Origin: Eutreptiella sp. 'Long Island Sound 2002' | Taxonomy: Eukaryota > Euglenozoa > Euglenophyceae > Eutreptiales > Eutreptiaceae | Reading direction: 5' to 3' | Length of the DNA stretch: 64,000 bases | Assembly (NCBI GenBank): GCA_964036045.1 | Contig: OZ038390.1 | Span: 33,854,819-33,918,818, forward strand | Part shown: positions 49,501 to 60,300 of the stretch, one piece after another | Numbering within the stretch: position 1 is the stretch's first letter | How the letters are laid out: the number at the start of each line of letters is the position of its first letter | Notes under the pieces: generated by a model | Databases searched by the model: none | What the model was told of the DNA's origin: nothing | The model's input: the letters and a program-made list of their open reading frames with translations, nothing else | Position numbers and translations under genes: made by a program

Positions 49501-52500
49501 CGTGTCCCACATGCGCCCCATGTCCGATACCGTGTCTTTTGTGTGATCGGTGCGTGCTTTGTTGACCAAAGACAATTGTTTGGCGGAATGGGGCGGAGGG
49601 GCTGCGCACCATCCCCTCGACCGTCACAATCTGAGGGTGCCCTCCAGCACCGATGTGCGGTGGGAGATGCCCCGGGGCGACGACGTTCCGGTGCGACGGG
49701 GCCATCCACCGGGCGCTCCCCGGCGACTCGGTGCTCCGGATGAGGGTCCGCTGAGAGCCCGAGCACTGAGCCGTGAATGGGGGGCGGGGGGGGATGGCGC
49801 CTCGGCGGAGCCCTCCGTGTGCATCGCCGCACCCCCTGTGTGCATCGCCGCCCGTCGGGTTTTGCCGTGGCGTTCCCCGGACCCCCCTCCCCTGCCTCTT
49901 CGGGGCATTTGCCTCAAACGGGGAATACGGTGAGCCCCCATGAGCACCCCGCCAAGAGGGACGCCAAGAGGGACGTGTATTAGAAGGGGGGGGGGGGAGG
50001 GGGGGTCTGAAGCGGTTGGGGGGGGAGGGGGTTGGCTGGGACCCCCCCCCCCTCCCAGGGTCCTCCTATGGTCCCCGCCGAAGGCGGGCCAAAATTTTTG
50101 AAGCTTAAATCCTCTTGACACCGAAGGCGCCGAAGCAACTTTTGGCGGTCAGCCTCAAACTTTGGAAGGGGAGGAGGGGGGGGGGGTTGGTTGGGTTGGG
50201 TTGGGTCAAGGCCTCGCCTGGTCGCCTACCCACGGTCCGCGCCGCCTTCCCTGCCGGACCCGACTGGGCGGCCGTACCCGGGTGTCCGGTCACAAGGCCT
50301 GCCGGACTGTTGACCGCCCCCAGACCCCGCGGTGGCGCTCGCGGGCGGGAGATGCCGCCGTGCCTGTGTGTATGTGCCCTTGTGTGTCTGGGGGGGGGGG
50401 GTGTGGCACACCTGCTTGCTCCATTGTTGTTCGGCCGTGGCGCACATGGCACGGGGAAGTGTGTGCCTGGTGCTCCAGGCCCCGGCAGGGAGGCTGGAGA
50501 GCCTGACTCTGAGCCCACCGGGGGAGATGTGGGCCTGGGCTCGCAACCTCCACGTCACAAGGACATACTACCCAACCACTCCACGGCTGCCTATTGGCAC
50601 GGGAAGGCGGTGGTACGTGGCACGACTGGGGTCAGACCCGCACTCCTTGACTGCCTTAGGCACAGGTGGTGCTGCCTCGCGGGCTGGGTCCGGCTCCCAC
50701 GGCCGAGGGCGTACCCCGGGCAGGTGGAGGGGCACCAGGGCGCAGAGTGTGCTTCCCTGCCCTGGGTGCCGCCAGTGCTGGCTGCACTGGCTGCGGCGCT
50801 ACAGCCCGCGTAGACGAGGGGGCCCAGAGGGCACCACACCCGAATGGCCTCTCCTTTGAGGAAGGGGGGGGGGGGGGGCAGGGGTCGGCTGGTGGCTGTC
50901 TGGCCTCCAGGGGTCGCCCACAACTGCACTAGAGTGCACGGGGCTGTGCTGGCCTAGGCGTCTGTGATGAAGTTGGAGGGGCACGTGCACACCTGGAGGT
51001 TCCCTGGGCAGGCCGCTCAAGGGATACCCACAGCGGTCAAGCGGTGAGCCCTTCACAGCCTCCACTCTTTAGGCCCTGAGGGCGCCGACTCCGTGCACCC
51101 CTCCCGTCGGGGGCACAAGCTGGGGGGGGGGGGGTAGGGTGGTGGATGGGTCTACCTGTTCACTTGTGTGGGAGAGGAGGACCACCTGCTGGGTTACCAT
51201 GCGGGTCCCAGATCCCATCATACTCGTCGCTCGGCGTCCGCTCCCTGAGGGACCTCGATCACCATGTGACGGCCTGTAGTGAGGGTGCGAAGGCATGCTG
51301 GGGGGGGGGGGTGCTGGGCCTGCTTTCGGTCCGGCCCCATTTCTGTTGGGGGGGGGTGGGGGCAGCAAAAGGTCTGCTCCCCTGTTTCCTGGTCCCCAAG
51401 GGGAACCAGCCCACGGCCTGCACCCTCGCTTTGTGGTGGCTGAAATTTGGGCCGACAGAGGAGGGGGGGGGGGGAGGGGGGTCCAGATGGGGGTACCCCC
51501 GCTCTTCCCACGGCGTACGGCCGGTCTAATGCAACACTGTGCACGCCCCTGTCTTCCCGTTGCGCCGCCCCTCACGGGGCCCGTGCGTCTGGAGAAGAAC
51601 GGGGAAGGGGCGGAGGGATGGGGCACGGCCCCTGCGGAGGCAGCGCCGTGTGCCGGCCCCCGGGAACGGACTGTGCGCTCGGCGGTGGCCGCGAAAGGGC
51701 CATCGGTACCTTTTGGTCAGGAGGCGTTTTTGTGGCGCTTTGCGGGGGCGTCACCGGCGAGTGTGTCGCTGCCCAGCGGCGATCGGCGCGGGCGGTGGCG
51801 CCACGGCGGACTGCCGCATCCCTCGTCCTGGGGCTTCCCTGGGACCCCCCCCCCCCCGGCGGAGCAGCCCAGACCACTGCCCACCGCTGCCCCCGCGACG
51901 TGTGTGAGAAGGTCCGGTCATTGAGCAGTGCGCCCCAAACGGTCCGCCCGCCGCGCGTCGGTGACGGCGGTCGGTGGCGGAGAGGGTGGGGGTCGCGCCC
52001 ACCAACAGAAAATGTCGCTCGCGTCCCCGTCCTGCGGGGCCGGAGCGGGCGGAGCGTTGGCACTCGTGCCGCCGGTCGTTTCAGCCGCGGCCGCGGGCGC
52101 ATCGACACCGCCCAGATCCCGCACGCCGTCCTCGGGAGCGCGAGGCTGTGGGCTGCCCCTCCCCCCGCCCCTGGACCTGCTGGGGAGAGGACCCGAGGAT
52201 GGTACTGCAGGTCGACGACCCCCGGCGAAGGGGGGGGGGGGGGTAGGGGCGTGGGCAACTGCAAGAGATGTGCCTCTTCAGAGGCAAAGGCAACCCGCCC
52301 CCCGTTCCTTGCGCAGGCACGGGCCCAGGCAGGCCGTACGTGCACGCGACGTCTCCGAGCAAGACAGAGGCTGCCGCGTGAGGCAGCGTCGGTGCTCAGG
52401 TCCCCTCCCTTGCGCAGGCCGCAGGCGGGGGAAGGTCGAGTTGTGCATCGGAAGGTGCCGACGCGACGCGTCTTGAACACCTCCGCGCGCTCCCCCAGAC

Positions 52501-53337
52501 GCATGATCCCGATGTGCGGTGCCCAGGCGGACGACACCAACGCCGCCGACTGGGGGATCGCGAATGAATACCGCTGAGTAGAGGCCACGGGGAGACGAGA
52601 CCTACACCCCCATTCTCACAACGTCGCGTGGTGTTGCGGTGACCATGTGCACTCCCCCCCCTCTGGCGTACGGCGCAGTGGAAGAGGTATGAAATGGTCC
52701 TGGTGGCCCCGCATGCCACAAGATCCAGGAGCAAGGGAGGGGGGTGGGGAATGACGACGGTGGTGGCCAGACAATGGTGGCGGTCAGAGCAGACCCAGAG
52801 CAATCAAGCAGCACGGGCGGTGTTTACCCGAATGACACAAAAGCCGTTCCCCCCAACACCTGCACAGAATGCAGGTGCTCGCAAGAGCACACACCACAAC
52901 AAACCAGCATCCATCAGGGGTGGATGTAAGAGGGCGGGGGTCCCCTCTGACCCCCCCCCGCCCCACGACGAATTCCGAAATTCCGCCAGCCCAACATCGG
53001 CCCCGGAAAGGGGCTGGAAAGGGGCCCTTGGTCCCTTTACAATGATCCCAATGATGCGCTGATGACTTTGAAGGATGTATCACGGGGGGAAATGGTTTCG
53101 GTAGCCCACTCCATGAGCAATCCCCAATCCTCGGACTGCCCTGTTCCAAGGACTCGTGTTGGAATTTCGTAATCCGTAATATGTAATCACAGCTCTCAAG
53201 AGCCCCGCCTCCTCCCCGTAATGGACCATGTCTGGGGCACCTCTGGTGAGGGCGGGCGAGCGATGATGGACCGGTAGGATCTCCCCGTCATTGTCGCACT
53301 TGCACTCGCAACAGTCCCTAGAGTATGCGTGAGCTGG
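49501..53337. other. GC-rich host DNA with many G/C homopolymers, no gene assigned
   Basis: GC rises sharply here and homopolymer runs of 8-14 G or C recur (for example 49,986, 50,390, 50,868, 51,121, 51,300, 51,847, 52,230). Long ORFs occur in all frames but are Arg/Pro/Gly-rich and look like compositional artefacts. Exons of a further gene could be hidden; none could be defended by eye. Confidence 0.4.
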
Positions 53338-53520
53338 AGCGCAGAGGATTCGTCATGGGCTCGTCATGTGACCAACCTTTGGCTAAGTGGACGGCCGATT
53401 CCCGCACACTGATCCTCCTCCTCCTCCCCCCCCCCAAGGCCAACCAAAGTAGTTACGTCAATAGTATATCCGGTGGATAGAGCTCGGTAAGGGTTAGCGA
53501 AGCCTGTTCAGTGGGTTGCC
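53338..53520. repeat. Dispersed ~180-bp repeat, copy 1
   Basis: Shares with 58,874-59,050 the run ACCAACCTTTGG(C/T), GTGGACGGCCGATTCCCG, CTGATCCTCCTCCTCCTCC plus a C-run, TTACGTCAATA(G/T)TATATCC and GGTTAGCGAAGCCTGTT. Same orientation, noncoding. Lies 0.4 kb past the end of the GH38 gene. Confidence 0.75.
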
Positions 53521-53924
53521 GTGGGAACACAAAGCTCGCGCTGTTGTAGTGCGTCATAATGTAACGAAGCATACGATTCGGAAGGGCGGAGGACCACCAG
53601 CAGTCAAGCTACTGATTTGCCCATTGAGAGCAGCCTAGTCTCGACCATCGAGCGGTGACATAGCAAGCGAAGGGGAAAGGGCCGGGCTGCGGTACACTAG
53701 GAACGCACGCAAAGAGATGCTCTGCCCATGACGTCCCAGACGTGTGGGTTATGGACTGATGGACGCTGTGCTCTGTGAATGTGCGGTTGGCGGCGGTGTG
53801 TGCTGGAGCGTCGTGGGTCACGGGCTGCAATGGACAGGGGCGGGGTCTTGATCGGGGCTATGCCATCGACGTGCGTTTGGCATCCATCGGATGCGGGGCG
53901 GAACCGTCGGGTGGGGGTCGGGGT
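53521..53924. other. Region just downstream of the GH38 gene
   Basis: About 400 bp past the GH38 stop on the minus strand. It should contain the 3' UTR and poly(A) site; no canonical AATAAA was picked out. Confidence 0.4.
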
Positions 53925-54334
53925 CTAGAACCCGAGGACCGACGAATTACGCGTGTGCAGTACCAACTCCAGAGTCACAATTTGTTTGGCCTTCACCGCG
54001 CCGACCTCCACCCACCAGCCACGGCCCTCACTGTCCGGGCGCACCCTCAGTGGAGCGCCCCGCTGCTCACTGACGGTGCTCCAGTACGCGCCCTTCAGAG
54101 CCCAGAAGCTCCACAGACGCACGTCGCGTTCCGGGCGGGGCCGGGGGTTGTAGAACCGAAGCACGAACGCTGGGTCAGGGTCGGCGTCCGGACCGCGTTG
54201 GGCATCGGAACCGGGATCCGAACTGGCGTCAGAGGCGGAGGTGCTGTTGGGCTGTTGGGAGGCAGTGCATGAGGCCTCGGGAAGCTTCAACGTGGACCAC
54301 CGAAGGCTCTGTGGGTGCAGGGCCAAGAAGGAGG
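53925..54334 (-). CDS. GH38 terminal exon
   Basis: 410 nt to the stop, acceptor CCCGTCTCAG|CC. It encodes SFLALHPQSLRWSTLKLPE, a Ser/Asp-rich insert, FVLRFYNPRPRPERDVRL and a final IVTLEL strand, matching the closing jelly-roll-like domain of GH38 enzymes. Confidence 0.8.
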
Positions 54335-57300
54335 CTGAGACGGGAGGGCACGGCCGCTGTTGTGGGCCGCAGGGACGGGCGACGCTCTGCGGATATGGGA
54401 CGGTGTCGGGCGCCAGGGGCCCTGCAAATGGGTCGTCCCTCCGCCACAGGGCCTCCCATATTGTGGCCAGCAGCGAATCCGCAGGGTCCACCACAGGCCG
54501 TGACGGGACTATGCTGCCGTACCTGACGACAAAGGCAAGTGCACCTGCTGAGGCTCTGCCGTCGGCTCGAGCTGCGCCGTGGGAACTGCCATCGGCGGGG
54601 CACACAGGCACCAACTGGGGGCCAGAATGACACGCCGGACCACAATTTTCACTTTTCCGGGCCACAGTGCGAGGCATGACATGAGGTGACGGTGCATGTG
54701 CACGCGCACGTGCGTATACATGTGCGTGCATGTGCATCGCATGCGCGTGCATGGGCATGTGCGTGTGCACGTGCACGTGCACGCCCGAGCGCCCCCTGAC
54801 AGGGCATGCGCGCAGGGTTGCTCTGGTCAAGCGCCCGGTGCACGGCCTCGCGACAGGGCCCGGGCAAAGCATGCGGCGGTGCGCTCACGGCGTCGGGCGT
54901 ACGCGTCCTTTGGACGCCAAACACCGGGAGGCCGCTGGTTCTGTTCCGCGAACGCTGGCAGTCGCTTTTGTACCGGCGGGCGCCGATAACCCCCTTTCCG
55001 TCCCCCTGGGCTCTAGTTGACTCGAGGTGCCTTTCGGGGTGTGGCCTGCGGGGGTGGCCTGGAGCACAGTGGGGGTGGCTCGGGTGCTTTCCCCCTCCCG
55101 CCCCTCCTCTCCCCTGCCCGCCCCGCTCCTGTTACACGCCCCGGGTGCGTGGAGAGCCACGGCCCCTGCGGCGAGGAGGGCAGCCGGGGAAGGTTCTGGG
55201 GGGGGGCGTGGGTGGGGGGGTGCACCCCTCCTCCCCCACCCACCGGTGGTGCTGAGTTGTTAGAGGCGCTGAGGAAACCTTTTTGGTCTGAACTGGTTGG
55301 CGCCAAAGGCACCAGAGAAAATTGGGCCCAATCACTGAAAGGATGCCCCTCCCTCGTGCAATGCACGGCTGAGGGGGCGGGGCAGAGACAGAGGCGGCCC
55401 CCTCCCCAGACTTGCGTACTGGTACAGCGGCCGGGGCGCTGGGTGAGGCGTGTGCCCCTTGCCTTGGGTAAAGCAAGCGGCGACGTTGCCCGGCCGAGGA
55501 GAGGCAGGCTGACCCGATCGTGTGGCACCATATCCCAAAAAAATGGAAGAAACGCGGGGAACGGGACGAACCGCCAGAACTGCGTGTGACACGCTCGTGC
55601 CACACCGGCCAAACGCTGGGGGTCTTTGGCGCCGAGAACGGCATTCCTCTCACGACGGGGGGCACCAGGGAGCGTGATGGGCCTGACGACTCAAAGGCAC
55701 TGAGGCAGATACCCCCCGCCCCTCCTCGCCCTTTGGGCCGACAGTCAGTGCGGCCCACCGCTTCTGTCAGCCCCAATGGCCCGTGAACCGGTTTGCACCC
55801 GCCTGAACTGCCTCTCAACCGCCCTGAGAACCGCTTGTAACCGCTTGTTCAACTGAGGCGCAACCCTGACCCCCCCCCCCCGGCCCACGCTGCCTCACGA
55901 CCCCTCACACATGCCCATCCACATGCACCAGCAGCCCCGGGGGAAGAAGTGGCGCGGTGACGATGGGCACCCAACGGGGACGGGCCTACCGGTGCACCCG
56001 CGAAGTGCTGTGGGCCGCTGAGCTGAGTACTTCGATCCCTGAGCCTCGACGACCCTCTGCAGTCCAACGCAATGGGCACACGTGCAGCCCAACGCAGCCC
56101 AACGCCGTACCTCTGCACGGGCACGCCCACCATCTCCAGCCCAAAGTTGTCCACCGCCTCAAGGCCCTCTGCACCGACAGGGCCCTCGTGCACGAGCAAC
56201 GCGTACTCTTGGGTGACCCACGCGGGCCCCAGCCCCGACGGGACGTCGAAACTGCCCCAGTCCCGCAGCCGCGACGTGGCCCTCAGCAACGTCACCGCCA
56301 CGGCCCCGTTCCGCCGCAGATGGTACTCGGGGAGGCCGTGGGTGGCGACCACGACGCGCTGCCCCGTGGCACTGCGGACCTCCATGACCCACTGGAACGG
56401 GGCGGCAGTGCTCTGAGGGCAAAGCAGGAGCAGAGGGGGGCGGGCACGCAGAGGCGCGACAAAAAACGAACGCCGGGTGCCCGTGAGACCGCCGCCACAC
56501 CCACGTCGGCAAAGCTTTCCCGGAATTCGGATGAACCGTTTTGTGTGCAAAACGTGACGTCCCGGCCCCAGACCGGTCCACCTGCCCATCCTCCGGGGCT
56601 TGGGGTGCGTGCCAGAGGCCCGTGCCCGCCCCCCCCCCCCTCCCGTGTGGCATTCCGTCGGGTTGCGGTCTGTTTACGGGGCCCTGGACAGTCACCCGTT
56701 CGTCCCGTCGCATGCCGCGTCGGGTGAATGCGTTCTGACGGCCGCTGCGGCTGCTGTGCCTTCTGGTGTCGTTTCTGCGGGGCCCGGTGGTTGGCGCACT
56801 GGGGGTTGTGCTGGCTGCCCCCCCCCCCCCCCCCCCCCCGCCGCTGTGGGAAAGAGATGCGTGTGCACGACTCTGTGCTGGGGAGCAAAGAAGGAGATCG
56901 CACAATAAATGCACAGAAACAAGAGATGTCAAGTGACATGTCACAGGCACCCTTCGCTGGAGCCAACAAGAGGGCAGGCGGGCGATGCGTGTCCACTACA
57001 ACTGCGGTGCACTGTGGGCTGGCCGGCACAAGGCAGCAGAACATGCCGCCAGGCACCTGAATAAGGCTTCATAACGTCCCCCCATCCCCCTCCCTCTGGG
57101 TCGCTTCACGGCAGGGGCCCATCGCAAGGCGACAACACGGCGCTGCCGGGGGCGGGGGGGGGGGGGGTGTGCCTCGCAAGCCACCAATGGCCCCCGCACC
57201 GTGCTCAGGCCCTTGTCCCCTCGGCCCATGTACACCGTCCCTGAACGTCCTTGGCTCGAACCGGCCCCCCTTGCGCTCTATGCGCCCTTAGCTCCCCACC

Positions 57301-60300
57301 TCTGCACGCACACCCCATGAGGATCACTTGGATCAGGTCTCGTTGACTGTGCCCCCTCCCCCTGGCGGGGCTGTCAGAGAGGGCGGTCGCTCACGTGAAG
57401 CCACGCGTACTTCCTCCCTCTGAATGGCAGCCGACTGTGGCCCCCCGATGCGCTGAACCTTGACCAGGGATGTGGGTGTCTGTGGTGTGATGGGCTCACC
57501 CACCCGGATTTGGACTGCCGCATTGGACCCATGGACTTGTACTCTCCTGGGCCTTGTATGGACTTCTACGCCCCTCCCCCCGTGACTGGGCCTTGTACGG
57601 ACTTCTACGCCCCTCCCCCCGTGACTGGGCCTTGTATGGACTTCTACGCCCCTCCCCCCGTGACTGGGCCTTGTACGGACTTCTACGCCCCTCCCCCCGT
57701 GACTGGGCCTTGTACGGACTTCTACGCCCCTCCCCCCGTGACTGGGCCTTGTACGGACTTCTACGCCCCTCCCCCCGTGGCTGTGGCACACCCCCCCCCC
57801 CCCCCCCCCGCGCTGAGGGATACAGATGTTGGGTGCTCACCGTTGCCCTGCAAGGCACGAGGCTGCAAAGCAACAACGTCAGAACAAAAAGCCCTTCAGT
57901 GACATTGCCATACGCACCTTCCGCCGTGGCCTCTGAAGTGCCCTGAGATAGTGCGCTGCAGGGCTCGTTCACGGGTCACCCCCCCCCCCTCCCGGCCCCC
58001 GCGGGTGCGCTGGACTCCCAAGCAGCCGGCCTTGGCCACCGGGGCAGGGGTGTGTCCGCACGGCCCCGGCGATGTGCGGGGGCGCGTGGGGGGGGGGGCT
58101 GCACGCGATGCGACGGGGCGTTGGACTGACTGCGGTAGACCTGGAAACGATAGGCACAGCGATCGTTTTGGAGGAATGAGAGGCTTGTCAAGCCCGGGGC
58201 ATCATCGATCCCGGGTGCCTTCCTGCGGCTTCAGCGCCGATCGCCATGTCCCGCACAGGCCCCTGTACCTTGGGCAACGAAGTGCAGTCGAATGCCATGA
58301 ACGGGGGAATCCCGTCTGGGAACACGCCCCCCGTGTGCGTGCGTACCTCCACGGCACCCACACCCGGTGTACCTGTGTACCCGCGCGCACGACCGCGTCC
58401 CCCACCGCCAGCGCGCACAATGCGTGAGCACCGCTGCGCTCCACTCAACGCCGCGGGGGGCGTTCGAACGCGCGTCGGGGCCGTTTCAAGACCCGCAGGG
58501 GGGCGACCCTTGTGCCACACGCGGGCTCAGTGGAACGTGTGCACGGCGGACGGAATGGCGCGTCTGCGCGCAAATCGGGATTGTGTTGTGCCACTGCGGC
58601 GTGGGCAGCGGGTACCCCTGTGCCCATGGGCGGGGGGCCACGGCCCGGGGGGGGGGACTGTGAGCGGCCCCCAATACCACCGTCTGCCCCGAGTGACTCC
58701 CAAGGGCAACCGCGCGCACGAAGGGCGTCCATGGGGCCAAACAGAGCCACGACCGCGACAAACACATGTTCCGACTGCGAACAGCGCGTCCCGGGGCCCG
58801 AAAAGTCAAGCAAAGCGATGAATCGGGGCGGGTCGGACGAAAGGGCCTCCAGCGCTTGGGGCACTGGAGCGGAGGAGCGCAGAGGATTCGTTCGAGCCTC
58901 GTCACGTGACCAACCTTTGGTGAAGTGGACGGCCGATTCCCGTACACTGATCCTCCTCCTCCTCCCCCCCCCCAAGGGCAACCAAAGCAGTTACGTCAAT
59001 ATTATATCCGGTGGATAGGGCCCCTCGGTGAAGGTTAGCGAAGCCTGTTGAGGCACAGACTTGAAGTGCCGTGGGAGGCCGGCGTTTGGGATCACGATGT
59101 GCGCAGGCGCGACGCTGCGTCATACGGACATGGCCTTGCCAACCCACACACCTCTGGGCCACGCACGACCTCATCGTACTGCGTCCTCACCGCGACCGTG
59201 GGCTCCGTAAAATTCGTCTCCATCACCGCCCTCAACCGCACGCTGCGTTGGGCGGTGTTGTTGGTCAACGTGCGTATCTGGAGAGGATTGCGGGGGCAAA
59301 GAGCTGAGCGGATGCGGCAATTCGACTCCCGGCGGCGGCTATACGAGGGTTGCGCGGTGGGCTCAAGCAGCTCCAGACATGACAGAGAACTTGATGAAGG
59401 CAGACACAGCGCTGCGCGATGCAGATGCCGCAGGACCGATCACGAAGCATCTGTGGCACAGGGCATATGCACGGCGCACCTGTAGCAAAGGGCTGCCGCG
59501 CGTCAACAGGTACAACACCGTCACTGTGAAGCCTCCCGGGGCTCGGTATTCCACTGCCAGCCTCTGCAGCGCGCCGACGGACTGCAGCGGATGCACCACA
59601 GCCCAGTCCCACTCCGTAGAGCACATCCCCGACCCTTCGTAGTGATATAAATCGCCTTCAGTGTCCGGGCACAGTTCCAGTGCGTGCCGCACACGCGACT
59701 TCGCGCCGCCAGCGCCGGCGCCAGGCCCAGGCCCCGTCTGAGAGGACAGCTCCACGTACCCCGCGTAGACGTCCACCGTCACGAAAGCGTTGCACAATTG
59801 GCACAACGCCCCTTGGGGCACCGCCCACGAGCACGACGACGCGTCGGCCGGATCCAGACGCCCCGCCGGAGGGTCAGGCGTGCGGTCCGCCGGCGCAGTG
59901 GGCTCGGGGGGCAGACGGGGGGGCGGCGATGCCGTGGCCCCGCCCCCTCTCGGCCGCTGTTGGAACTCCGGCTGCGGTGGTGCGGGTTCCGCAGACCGCC
60001 CCCCCCCCGTGGGGCTGCCGGCCACCAAATACACGCCGTAGCCCATGGCCGGGACCTGGGCCTCGAAGGCAATGACCATTGCTTTGCAGGTGAAGGGCTT
60101 GCGAAAGCCATAGTCCGGCAGAAGGTAGTCCCACCGCCGGTACCGGTCGATGATGGTGACGGGCCGCCACTGCGCGGACGCGTCCTGTGGGGATGAGACC
60201 AGAGAGCGGGGGGGGGGGGGGGGGTGGCACAAGGCCTCGGTATCTGATTGTTTGCCTTTGGCGGCGCCCATTGGCCTCTCGCCACTGCTCATTCTGACCC

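Noticed and set aside
51447-52577. Long plus- and minus-strand ORFs in 51.4-52.6 kb
   Set aside because: Both strands are open at once and Arg/Gly/Pro-rich, with no domain; a GC composition effect.
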